A DNA stretch of 34,497 nt, taken from positions 1 through 34,497 of the forward strand of contig SABY01000030.1 in NCBI GenBank assembly GCA_009928785.1. Direction: 5' to 3'. Position 1 is the stretch's first letter; each line of letters starts with the position of its first letter. Below the pieces are notes generated by a model, which saw only the letters and a list, made by a program, of their open reading frames with translations, ran no database searches and had not been told where the DNA came from. This document shows positions 15,951-25,325 of the stretch, in pieces. The position numbers and the translations under genes are program-made. Source of the stretch: Clostridia bacterium (GTDB lineage Bacteria; Bacteroidota; Bacteroidia; Bacteroidales; 4484-276).

Positions 15951-18900
15951 TTATTCGAGAATGAGTTTTTCTGTTTTAATACCAGTGGGTGTGGTGATCA
16001 AAACCAAATATAATCCCGCTGGTAACTGATTAACGTCGATGATCTGCTCATTGCTGCTGATTTTTGTGTCCATCATCAGGCGTCCATTTTGGTTTATAAT
16101 GCGCATGCTTCCCGCCCCGTTGCTGGTAATTTTGAATCTCCCGGTAGCTGGATTAGGCGAAATGCTTATTGGGGTAGCACCCATTTTATCTATACCTGTC
16201 AGCGTTTCCTGTTGGCCAGGTTGCAAATAGAAAGTATGTTCGATATTCTGACCCGTAACCACAACCAACTGTACTGGCGCGGAGGCCTGATACCCTTCAG
16301 CCGAGCCAACCAGACTGTATGTTCCGGCAGGAAGCAGCATCGAATAATGCGAACCAAAAGGCGTGACCGTGGCCACCACGCCATTGTCGGAATTAATGGC
16401 AGTAACATGAGCATTGGCTATGGAAAGATTGGTGATGGCATCGCGCACAAAGCCCTGTATTTTTCCGGTTTCGCCTTCAATAAATATTTCAACAAAATCG
16501 GTCAATGATGATTGCCCCTGGCTATAGACCGCACTTACCTGATAGAGGTGGTTTCCGGCAGCTACATCCTGGTCATAATAAGTGGTGGCAGCAACTGTAG
16601 ATGAGTTCACCTTTACGCCATCGCGATATACGTTGTATCCGATAAGGGCTTTCGATGCCGGAGCTGTCCAGTTGAGCGTTACATCGTTTGTAACAACTAC
16701 TGCCGTTAAATTTGTTGGTGGTTCGAGATAAGGATTGATGCCGGGCTTTTTGCGCAGTACAATACCGTTGGAACCGCCACACACAAAGCCGGTGTAATTG
16801 TCGGTAAAGGTTACAGCATACAAAGCCTTTTCCCAGTTGCCTTCAAAATCGGAATCCCAATTTACACCACCATCCGTTGTTTTATAAATGTACTCTGGTG
16901 TCCCGACAACGTAGGCAGTGTCTTCATCCCAAATAAAAGGCTTGTGAAAAAGGATATCAAGAATTGCATCTTCTTCCCAGGTGGCACCACCATTTCGGGT
17001 TGTAATAACCTGACCATAATCGCCGGCGGCGATGCCGTAATCCGGGGTTAAAAAGTCAGCTCCGATCAGAAGCGCTCCCTGTGAATAAACATTGGTCCAG
17101 GTGGCACCGTCATCGGTCGATTTGCATACATCACCCCAACCGGTAGCATACCAGGTACTGCCGCCTGCCCAGGTTACATCCATGAACGCCGTATTGCCGG
17201 TGCCTTCAGCCCAACTGGCACCACCATCGTTTGTGAATAAGATTTTTGGATCGCCGGCATTCAAGTTGACGATCAGAATACCGGTATTTTCATCTTTAAA
17301 CTCGATACATGCATAATAATATACTCCACTAACAACCGGCAAATTTTGCCATGTTTGGCCACCATTGGTGGTTTTCATAATATTGTCAGTCCATCCGGCG
17401 GCATAGCCTGTTTCGAGTGTGGGGAAACTAAATCTTTCTATACCGGCAATTCCGGGTTGGGTAAGGGGCGTCCAGGTATCGCCGCCATCGGTGGTTTTGA
17501 GCATTATGCCAAGGCCGTTGTAAGTTACGGTTTGTCCACCGGTGTAGCCAATCTGATCCTGACCTTCGGGAAATTCGATATCTGTTAATATGTAATTGTA
17601 ACCGGTGTAAATCCACTCCCAGCCATTAATCGGGTCGTTGATGCAGTTGCCGACGAGGGTGGCAGTTTTTGTTGGATTCACAGGGTCGTTTGAGGTGTAA
17701 GTAACACTTCCTTCAAGCAAGCCCAATTCAAAAGGTTTAAATTGAATTACCTGATTATAGGCAGTTCCGGGAGCGATGGTAATCGGGAAACTACCGTAGG
17801 TTTCCCATGGCCCGACGAAAACACCCTGCGAAATTACCAGGTTAGCAGTGCCTGCGTTAAAGATGGTGAGTGTTTTCTGGGTGCGGCTACCTATGTAGGT
17901 GTCGTCAAAATAAAGTGTGGCTGGATTTAAAATGATTACTGGTGCTGGGCCAGCGGCTACGCCCGTACCTGAAACCATTACCTGGTAAGGATTCACCGCG
18001 CTGTTGTTGGCGATTTGCAGGGATCCATTAGCGTTGCCAGCTACTGTTGGTTGGAAGGTAACAGCAACATTTTGAAAATCTCCCGGCGCAACGGTAAATG
18101 ATGTCATATTAACTGTAAATACCGGATTGGTTGAAGTGATGCCGGAAACAACTAAAGGAGCATCACCGGTATTTGTGATGGTAAGGGTAATCGTTGATGA
18201 GTTTCCTACAGTGACGTTGCCAAATGGAAGTGGATTTGGCGCAGCTCCAATAATAGGTGCTGTTGTTACAGCCGGTTTTTTGCGGCAAATAATCCCACCA
18301 CTTCCTGAAATAAAACCAGTATAATTATCTGTAAAGGTAATTGTGTAAAAGGCTTTCATCCAGTTGCCTTCAAAATCTGACAGCCAGTTTTGGCCTGCAT
18401 CTGTGGTTTTGTAAACATATTCGGGGGTACCAACAACGTAAGCGGTATCATTATCCCAAATAAAAGGTTTATGGAAAAGCCAATCCATAATAATATCTTC
18501 TTCCCAGCTTACACCCCCATTATGGGTGGTAATTACCTGACCATAGTCGCCTGCGGCAATTCCGTAATTGGTATCAAAAAAATCAAGTGCTGTTAAAAGT
18601 GCCCCCTGTGTGTAAACAGTGGTCCAGGTGAGGCCACCATCGGTTGATTTGCATACATATTCGTATCCGGCAGAAAAATAGGTGTTGTCGCCGGCATAAG
18701 TAACATCCTCAATGGCTTCATTTCCTGTTCCAGGTGTCCAGGTTGCCCCGCCATTGGAAGTCGCATAAGCAATAGCATTACCAGAATTAGCCACCCCTAC
18801 AATCACCCCGTTGCTTGCATCTTTAAAATCTACGGAAAGAATATAATCAATAGTATTGGAAACAACAGTTTCCGTCCAGGTGGCTCCACCATTTGAAGTT

Positions 18901-19574
18901 TTCAATACTGAGTTATCCCATCCTACAGCATAGCCAGTTTGCAAGGTAGGGAAAGCACAATTGGTTAAACCATGAATTCCTGCTGTTGAAACCTGGTTCC
19001 AGGTATCGCCACCATCAAGTGTTTTTAATATTATACCAATACCATTCATTGTGTTGCTTTGGCCGGCAATGAAGCCAATCTGGTCCTGACCCTCAGGAAA
19101 TTCAATGTCCATATTGATGTAGTTAAAACCGGTGTAAATCCATTCCCATCCGTTGATGGGGGTATCGATACAATTCCCGATTAAAGTGGCCACCTTGTTG
19201 GGCGTAACCGGATCGTTTGAAACGTAAGTAACCGTTCCCTGGATCAATCCCACCTCGAAGGGCTTAAAATGAATCACTTGATTCCAGGCCGTACCTGGCG
19301 CCACGGTAATGGGGAAAGAATTGTAGGTTTCAAAAGGACCATCGAAAATACCTTGTGAAATCACCAGGTTAGCGTCGCCTGCATTAAAGATGGTTAGTGT
19401 TTTTTGTGAAGAGCTGGCCACATAAGTATCATCAAAATACAGCGTATTTGGATTGGTAATGATTACAGGAGCAGCATCGTTTTGCCCAACGACATTGCCT
19501 CCCGAAATGGCCACCATCGATAGTACACCCATTAGTAATACCGAAAACATTTTGTTAAGTACTGATTTTAGCAT
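15951..19574 (-). CDS. Large T9SS-secreted protein with duplicated Hydin/YCF48-like halves
   Basis: From ATG 19574 the product is 1207 aa. An upstream extension to 19706 is open but charged, and the signal peptide (MLKSVLNKMFSVLLMGVLSM) starts here. The order is as follows: an ASPM/Hydin-like domain at about 30-135; YCF48/BNR-like beta-propeller repeats (KTSNGGATW, KTTDAGQNW) at about 135-435; a second Hydin-like domain at about 440-545; a copy of the first two blocks at about 548-945; an Fn3 domain at about 950-1040; a carboxypeptidase-regulatory-like domain at about 1045-1120; and a type A sorting domain at about 1135-1207 (SISPNPATGRFKI). It is secreted and probably cell-surface bound. No enzymatic motif is seen, and an adhesion or scaffold role is inference. 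Confidence 0.9.
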   Translation of the reverse strand: MLKSVLNKMFSVLLMGVLSMVAISGGNVVGQNDAAPVIITNPNTLYFDDTYVASSSQKTLTIFNAGDANLVISQGIFDGPFETYNSFPITVAPGTAWNQVIHFKPFEVGLIQGTVTYVSNDPVTPNKVATLIGNCIDTPINGWEWIYTGFNYINMDIEFPEGQDQIGFIAGQSNTMNGIGIILKTLDGGDTWNQVSTAGIHGLTNCAFPTLQTGYAVGWDNSVLKTSNGGATWTETVVSNTIDYILSVDFKDASNGVIVGVANSGNAIAYATSNGGATWTPGTGNEAIEDVTYAGDNTYFSAGYEYVCKSTDGGLTWTTVYTQGALLTALDFFDTNYGIAAGDYGQVITTHNGGVSWEEDIIMDWLFHKPFIWDNDTAYVVGTPEYVYKTTDAGQNWLSDFEGNWMKAFYTITFTDNYTGFISGSGGIICRKKPAVTTAPIIGAAPNPLPFGNVTVGNSSTITLTITNTGDAPLVVSGITSTNPVFTVNMTSFTVAPGDFQNVAVTFQPTVAGNANGSLQIANNSAVNPYQVMVSGTGVAAGPAPVIILNPATLYFDDTYIGSRTQKTLTIFNAGTANLVISQGVFVGPWETYGSFPITIAPGTAYNQVIQFKPFELGLLEGSVTYTSNDPVNPTKTATLVGNCINDPINGWEWIYTGYNYILTDIEFPEGQDQIGYTGGQTVTYNGLGIMLKTTDGGDTWTPLTQPGIAGIERFSFPTLETGYAAGWTDNIMKTTNGGQTWQNLPVVSGVYYYACIEFKDENTGILIVNLNAGDPKILFTNDGGASWAEGTGNTAFMDVTWAGGSTWYATGWGDVCKSTDDGATWTNVYSQGALLIGADFLTPDYGIAAGDYGQVITTRNGGATWEEDAILDILFHKPFIWDEDTAYVVGTPEYIYKTTDGGVNWDSDFEGNWEKALYAVTFTDNYTGFVCGGSNGIVLRKKPGINPYLEPPTNLTAVVVTNDVTLNWTAPASKALIGYNVYRDGVKVNSSTVAATTYYDQDVAAGNHLYQVSAVYSQGQSSLTDFVEIFIEGETGKIQGFVRDAITNLSIANAHVTAINSDNGVVATVTPFGSHYSMLLPAGTYSLVGSAEGYQASAPVQLVVVTGQNIEHTFYLQPGQQETLTGIDKMGATPISISPNPATGRFKITSNGAGSMRIINQNGRLMMDTKISSNEQIIDVNQLPAGLYLVLITTPTGIKTEKLILE

Positions 19575-19632
19575 AATTATATAGTTTTGAAGTTTAAAAA
19601 TTGTGTTCTTTTTATTAGTAGTCTTTGTTAAA

Positions 19633-19821
19633 TTATTTAGATGGCTTACTTTTTCTGATTTCAGCATTTTTGGAATTGGATTTCCCAATTTTTTCCAAAC
19701 CCTCAAGTAGTTTTTTTAAGGCAATCACTTCCCCTTCCTGTTGTCTTTGAAAGTAGTCGATTTTTTCGTCAATCTCATCCATTTCATTATTTTCTGCACC
19801 GTTATTATTATCCATTTTCAT
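19633..19821 (-). CDS. Small acidic coiled-coil protein of unknown function
   Basis: A 62-aa frame from ATG 19821 (an in-frame TTG lies two codons upstream and another ATG at 19815) encodes a highly charged protein. MDEIDEKIDYFQRQQ is followed by ALKKLLEGLEKIGK and a basic tail. It has no signal or membrane segment and probably forms one long helix. It ends 58 bp before the start of the large cargo gene on the same strand, so the two could be co-transcribed. I do not recognise it. Composition is protein-like, but the short length leaves real doubt. Confidence 0.45.
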   Translation of the reverse strand: MKMDNNNGAENNEMDEIDEKIDYFQRQQEGEVIALKKLLEGLEKIGKSNSKNAEIRKSKPSK

Positions 19822-19873
19822 GATCAATTAATTTTGATGTAAAGTAAGCTCCATCTTTTTCACCAAAAAAAGA

Positions 19874-19917
19874 ATCGGTATTTACATTCTATGTACAAGG
19901 CTTGGATCGGTATTTAC
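19874..19917. repeat. Pair of 12-bp direct repeats upstream of the small gene and cargo gene
   Basis: atcggtatttac occurs at 19874-19885 and again at 19906-19917, start to start 32 bp (about three helical turns). The pair lies 53-96 bp upstream of the minus-strand ATG at 19821, where an activator would bind. Confidence 0.45.
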
Positions 19918-20359
19918 TTTTAATAACATTATTTTTTACCCATCTCAAAATCCGCAAGATACATCACCAAATATTTATCATCAAAACGGGGGTCAAATCA
20001 AGTTTGGATAAATCAAAAAAAATCGTCCTCCTCAATTTCTAATCGTTTTCGATTCAATTCCCTCACAAGCCGGACACTTTTAAAAACCAACAAAATAAAC
20101 ACCATCATAAATGGCAGATTGCCAATATTTTAAAACCTGATGAAATATTTTGTTATTATGCATTTGGGCAACTGTAAAGACAAAGTAAACCGCAATATTT
20201 TTTAATTGATCATTAATAGTAAGTCCTTTACCTTCTCGATAAGATTATCTGGATGCGGGTTGTTTTAATCAATCAGGATCAGAATTCAATCCGATTTTTA
20301 ATAATTCAGTTTTAAAAGCAAATTTATTCTATTCATTTATTTACTAAACTTACACTATT
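19918..20359. other. AT-rich divergent intergenic region
   Basis: No gene or RNA is recognisable. It separates the minus-strand small gene/cargo unit from the plus-strand 1628-aa cargo gene. A short hairpin aatcg-tttt-cgatt lies at 20041-20054. No clear TAnnTTTG element precedes the ATG at 20360. Confidence 0.5.
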
Positions 20360-23300
20360 ATGAAAGTAAAAACTACAATTTTAATGCTGGTACTGGTAAC
20401 TGTTCTCAATGGACTAATTGTCGGACAATCAACCTCCAGTGCAACTTACACTGCCGGCGACATTGCAGTGGATGCCGGATTTTATCTTGCTTCTCAATCG
20501 TCAACTTGTCCGGGCGTGTTAACTGTAAATATTCCATCGGGAGCTGCTGTAACTGGAGTAGATGTGGTTTATGATTTTGAAGCCATTCCTGCTTCAGGTG
20601 CCTACAAATCTTATCAGCTTTCGGAGCTCAGATGTGTGTCGCCTGGCGGTCTCCACGAAGGCGTGTTGGCATCTTTTCCCAACGACTGGACTACCGGAGT
20701 TTTAACTTATCAGCGCTCAGGCCTCACTATTGCCAATGGCGTAGCTGGCGGTGGCGATATTATCTTTGAGTTACATGCCGGAACATCTCAGGGTGGCCAG
20801 CCAGGCTGTAGCACCAATAAGTTGAAAATTAACAATGGAACCTGGACAGTAACTGTTCAATACTCAGATCCAAGTTATCCCTCGCTACCTTTAAATCCAA
20901 ATCCTCAGGATGGCACAGAAGCAGTATCCATTAGTGTGGGTAGTTTGAGCTGGGATTTTGGTGACAACACCGATGCGTACGATTTGTACTTTGGCACCAA
21001 TAATCCACCAACTACAAAAGTGGTTGATAATGAAATTTCAGGGGTTAGCGGCTCGTATGTTTTAGAAACACTTTCCGGCTCAAACAATTATTACTGGCAG
21101 CTTGTTGTCCGCAATGCTGCTAACAACGAGTTGGCTGGTCCGGTGTGGAGTTTTTCCACGGAATGTTTGCCTGCTGCCACTCCTATTTTTGTTGATTTTG
21201 ATAACCTCAACGTTCCTCAATGGGATCCACCACATTTTATAAACCCAACATGCTGGACGCTGCTTTACCAATGTTCAGAGGCTTACGCCAACCAGGGCGC
21301 CTACAACAGCACCCATGCTTTTAGTGCCCCTAATTGCTGGATGATGGCCAACGAAGGCGACGGCAATGCATGGAGCATGATGATTATGCCTGAAATGGAA
21401 GATGACCTGAATACCTTGCAACTCTCATTCGTGGCAAAAGTAAATTACTCCATCCACCCGCTGTATATTGGTACCATGACCGACCCCAACAATGCCGCTA
21501 CCTACACAGAGTTTACTACTGTTACTCCAACCTACAACCAATTTACTGAAATAGAGGTGTCATTTTCGTCATACCAAGGCACCGATAAATATATGGTTGT
21601 GAGATATCAGGCATTGAACCCCAATACATGGGAATACACTTACATAGATAATGTGCTTATTGGTGCCATACCCACCTGTCAAAAGCCCAAAGAACTGGCT
21701 GCGATTGAAGTAACTCCTAATACAGCCACTGTTACATGGTTTGAACAAGGGGAAGCCACACAATGGAATATTGAAGTGGTGCTTGCCGGTGAAGACCCAA
21801 CAGGCATACCAACAGCAGTTGTTAATACAAATCCCTTCACACTTGAAGGACTTGAGGCGGCAACCTTGTACGATTTTTATGTACAGTCCGATTGTGGTGG
21901 AGGCGATGTGAGTTTCTGGTCAGCACAGGGCACCTTCCTTACTGCTTGCATGCCAGAGGAAGCCCCAATTTTTGAAAACTTTGATGCCTCAACTGCCCTA
22001 CCGGCTTGCTGGCAACAAGCCACTGCAGGAAACGGGACTGCAGTAATGCAAACCTATAGCGCATACAGCGCGCCCAACACTTTCAAATTATCAACTTCTA
22101 TTGCAGGCGATGTTTCCATGCTTATCAGCCCTCCACTTACTATAACAAACGGTAGTTTGGCTGATATTCAACTAAACTTTTTTGCGAAAAGAACAGCTAC
22201 TGTAGCCAACCTTGTTATCGGAACAATCTCAAATCCTTTGGATTACACATCTTTTACACCGATTTCAACTGTGGATATGCCAACCTCGAATACATGGAAT
22301 GAGTATGAAGTCTGGTTCAATAACTATACGGGTGATGACATTTACATTGCAATTAAAGTTGGGACTCTGAGCCTCGCCTCACAAATAACGCTTGATGATA
22401 TTAACATTGGCTTGCTTCCAGGCTGTCTTAATCCTATCGGCCTTTGGGTGAGCGAAATCACTGAAACCGATGCTCGCCTGAATTTTACTGAAAGTGGTTC
22501 TGCTACTACCTGGGGAATCGAAATTGGCTCTTCGGGTTTTGAGCCAGGAACAGGTGCAGAAATACAATCTTATACCTATGAATTTGCTGGTGATTACAGT
22601 TTTGTAATGACCGGTTTGGAAAGCGGAACATTTTATGATGTTTATATGTATGCCGATTGCGGTGGTGGTGATGTTAGCCTGTGGAGTCCTGTAGCTCAAT
22701 TTATGAGCCAGTTGGAATTATTCAGCCCTTTGCCATTAATAGAACCATTTGATCCTGATTTTACTTATTCCGGAAATCCACCAACGAATCAACTCGATTG
22801 GACTTTAAATAACGCGCTGTACCATTCAGCGCCAAACAGTGCTTATAACCACTATGCCGGGATTAGTAACAACGTGCTTTTAATAAGCAAACGTTTCGAT
22901 CTTACTGATCGTGCCAATGTATTTCTATCATTCTGGCATATCGCCAAAACCGACGGAAACAAAGACCATTGCTATGTTGAAATTTCAACGGACGGTGGAA
23001 TTACTTTCGATCAGATAGCGGCGTCGGCTTATTTTGGAACCGGTAACTACTACGAAGCAACGGCCAACTTCCCCGAAGGCCCTGCCTTTGACGAAGACTC
23101 ATACCCCGACTGGGGAACTACTAATTCTACCCCTGACAACACATGGTGGAAAAATGAAACCTTCGATCTTTCGGGCTACAGCGGAAGCGACAATGTAGTG
23201 ATTCGTTTTAGGTTGTCTGCCGATCAATTCACCAACCGATACGGCTGGCTGATTGATGATGTAACTATCGGTACCTACACGGGTGTGGAAACAAACGCCA

Positions 23301-25246
23301 ATCCGCTTTCGTTCGACGTAGAAGTAGAAGCCGGCGGGTCAACAAGCGAAACCCTGACTATTTCCAATAATGGTGATTTCCCGATACTTTACACGGCCAA
23401 TGTTACAAATTATATAGATGCGGTAACCACGCTTGTTTCCGAAGATTTCGAAACCGGCCTGCCCGCAGACTGGACTGTGCTTAACGAAGGCACTTCTTCG
23501 GGATCGATGTGGCATTGGGAAGAGATGGCCACTGCTCCTTCTAATTTAAATGGTACCAACTATATGTATGTTAACCGGAGTCATCCGGATACGTGCAATG
23601 AAACGCTGATTAGTCCGGCTTTTGACGGAACAGGTTTTTCAAATGTATTTTTATCCTGGGATAACCTTTGGGCCATGGGCAGCTCATCAAAACCTGATTT
23701 TGCCGAAGTTTCGGTGTGGGATGGAAACCAATGGCAATCGCTTATTTTTATGAAAACAATAAATATTGGCTCCTGGGGCAGCCCCGACCAAACGGTATAT
23801 GACATTACCCAGTGGGCCAATCCTGAAATGAAAGTAAGATTCCATTATGAAGGGGTGAGCTACTCCAAAACAGCCATGGACAACTTCCTCGTAACGGCAT
23901 CGGATATCCCCTTAAACTGGCTGACATTGGATGGTGAAACAAGCATTTCAGGATTAATTCAGGGCGGTGAGTTCCGAATCGTTGAGGTTGGATTTACAGC
24001 CAGGCCTTCATTCCCGTTTGGAAAATGGAATGCGGAAATTGAAATCGTTTCGAGCGATCCTGTAAACCCCTACATCAACATTCCTGTAAGTATGACTATC
24101 GGACATTCTCAAAATTATACCTTTACCCAAGGATGGAACAGCATGTCAACTTATCTCCAGCCTACAGATCCAGCCGTCGAAAATATGTTTGCGCCCGTGG
24201 TAAATGAGCTTACCCTGCTCCGAAACCTCTCTTCGTTGTATTGGCCTGCTCAGGCTGTAAACACAATCGGCAACTGGGATAATAATTCGGGCTATGTGCT
24301 CAAGGTTACCGAAGATTTTAGTTTTGAAATTCTGGGCGAGGATTACGCCACAAGTGAAGTTTCAATTCCTGCCGGCTGGTCGTACTTGCCGGTCATAAGT
24401 CCTTGTGCGGTGAATATTATGGAGATGTTTGGCGACAATTTGGATGATGTAATTATTATTCAGGAGTTGATTGGATCGAGCGTGTTCTGGCCTGCTGCGC
24501 AAATTTATGCGCTCCAAACATTGGAACCCGGAAAAGCTTACAATATTAAATTGGCCAACCCAATGCTTGTTTCTTTCCCCCAATGCAATAGTAAAACACA
24601 AACTGCGCTGACAACACAAAGCAATAGTATCCAAACCGACTGGGGAACCATCGACCTAAGTCCTGTTTCACAAGTTACGTTGTTTATGGCCGAAGCATTG
24701 GGCAGCTTTGCTGATGGTGACGTAATCGGAGCCTTTGACCAGGAAGGTAAAATTTATGGACACTTCCCTGTAAGCGGGAAAAATGAAAACTATGCAATGA
24801 CCATTTTCGGCGATGACGGACTCTCTGCCACAGGTAACGGTTTTATGGACAATGAGCCTGTAAGCTACAAGTTGCTGCGCGCCTCAACGGGTGAAAAATT
24901 TAACCTGGAGGTTACGTACAGCCCGTTACTTGAAAACACATCAGGAAACTTCGTGGCAGGTAGCTTTGCTGCTATTTCTGATTTGAAACTAAGTGCCACA
25001 GGTATTGAAGGGCTATCGGCAAACGCTGTCGGTTTTTATCCGAATCCGGCAAGCCAAACCCTGAATATTACAGGAATCGATGGCAATGCACAAGTAAGCA
25101 TATTCAATGTTTTTGGTGTAGAGGTGCTCTCCACTCAAATAGCCTCACCATCCGGCATTGATCTACGTCCACTCTCAAAAGGCACTTATCTGGTAAAGAT
25201 TACCAATGACAAAGGTCAGTTTGTGGATAAACTCATCATTCAATAA
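20360..25246 (+). CDS. Giant T9SS-secreted adhesin-like multidomain protein
   Basis: The 1628-aa protein starts with a signal peptide (about 1-22, ending LIVGQ). A beta-rich domain follows (about 25-175), then an Fn3-like unit (about 180-265). Two [cleaved-adhesin/MAM-like + Fn3] units are at about 268-528 and 529-780 (APIFENFDAS...; Fn3 parts end in SDCGGGDVSFW and ADCGGGDVSLW). A further jelly-roll-like domain lies at about 783-970, a Hydin-like strand set at about 975-1025, and a choice-of-anchor J-type domain at about 1027-1190. A paired GW/WPA module (about 1253-1415) is shared with the papain-repeat protein. A beta domain and a type A sorting domain (about 1557-1628, FYPNPASQTLNI) finish it. 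It should be surface-exposed or released; adhesion or polymer binding is inferred. Confidence 0.9.
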   Translation: MKVKTTILMLVLVTVLNGLIVGQSTSSATYTAGDIAVDAGFYLASQSSTCPGVLTVNIPSGAAVTGVDVVYDFEAIPASGAYKSYQLSELRCVSPGGLHEGVLASFPNDWTTGVLTYQRSGLTIANGVAGGGDIIFELHAGTSQGGQPGCSTNKLKINNGTWTVTVQYSDPSYPSLPLNPNPQDGTEAVSISVGSLSWDFGDNTDAYDLYFGTNNPPTTKVVDNEISGVSGSYVLETLSGSNNYYWQLVVRNAANNELAGPVWSFSTECLPAATPIFVDFDNLNVPQWDPPHFINPTCWTLLYQCSEAYANQGAYNSTHAFSAPNCWMMANEGDGNAWSMMIMPEMEDDLNTLQLSFVAKVNYSIHPLYIGTMTDPNNAATYTEFTTVTPTYNQFTEIEVSFSSYQGTDKYMVVRYQALNPNTWEYTYIDNVLIGAIPTCQKPKELAAIEVTPNTATVTWFEQGEATQWNIEVVLAGEDPTGIPTAVVNTNPFTLEGLEAATLYDFYVQSDCGGGDVSFWSAQGTFLTACMPEEAPIFENFDASTALPACWQQATAGNGTAVMQTYSAYSAPNTFKLSTSIAGDVSMLISPPLTITNGSLADIQLNFFAKRTATVANLVIGTISNPLDYTSFTPISTVDMPTSNTWNEYEVWFNNYTGDDIYIAIKVGTLSLASQITLDDINIGLLPGCLNPIGLWVSEITETDARLNFTESGSATTWGIEIGSSGFEPGTGAEIQSYTYEFAGDYSFVMTGLESGTFYDVYMYADCGGGDVSLWSPVAQFMSQLELFSPLPLIEPFDPDFTYSGNPPTNQLDWTLNNALYHSAPNSAYNHYAGISNNVLLISKRFDLTDRANVFLSFWHIAKTDGNKDHCYVEISTDGGITFDQIAASAYFGTGNYYEATANFPEGPAFDEDSYPDWGTTNSTPDNTWWKNETFDLSGYSGSDNVVIRFRLSADQFTNRYGWLIDDVTIGTYTGVETNANPLSFDVEVEAGGSTSETLTISNNGDFPILYTANVTNYIDAVTTLVSEDFETGLPADWTVLNEGTSSGSMWHWEEMATAPSNLNGTNYMYVNRSHPDTCNETLISPAFDGTGFSNVFLSWDNLWAMGSSSKPDFAEVSVWDGNQWQSLIFMKTINIGSWGSPDQTVYDITQWANPEMKVRFHYEGVSYSKTAMDNFLVTASDIPLNWLTLDGETSISGLIQGGEFRIVEVGFTARPSFPFGKWNAEIEIVSSDPVNPYINIPVSMTIGHSQNYTFTQGWNSMSTYLQPTDPAVENMFAPVVNELTLLRNLSSLYWPAQAVNTIGNWDNNSGYVLKVTEDFSFEILGEDYATSEVSIPAGWSYLPVISPCAVNIMEMFGDNLDDVIIIQELIGSSVFWPAAQIYALQTLEPGKAYNIKLANPMLVSFPQCNSKTQTALTTQSNSIQTDWGTIDLSPVSQVTLFMAEALGSFADGDVIGAFDQEGKIYGHFPVSGKNENYAMTIFGDDGLSATGNGFMDNEPVSYKLLRASTGEKFNLEVTYSPLLENTSGNFVAGSFAAISDLKLSATGIEGLSANAVGFYPNPASQTLNITGIDGNAQVSIFNVFGVEVLSTQIASPSGIDLRPLSKGTYLVKITNDKGQFVDKLIIQ

Positions 25247-25255
25247 ACGTTAGGA

Positions 25256-25325
25256 AAAACACGAAAAGGTGTTTTGTTTATTAAAGACTCCGAGCCGGAT
25301 TAGTTTCCGGTTCCGGATTTTTTAT
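25256..25325 (+). terminator. Terminator after the 1628-aa cargo gene
   Basis: A first hairpin aaaacac/gtgtttt (25256-25275) is followed by a GC-rich one with arms at 25289-25299 and 25306-25317 and a single bulge, then a run of seven T. It lies between two convergent genes and is oriented for the + strand gene. Confidence 0.7.

Noticed and set aside
19575..19706. 44-codon N-terminal extension of the large cargo gene
   Set aside because: The extension is charged and lysine-rich and would bury the signal peptide that starts at ATG 19574. It also overlaps the small coiled-coil frame.
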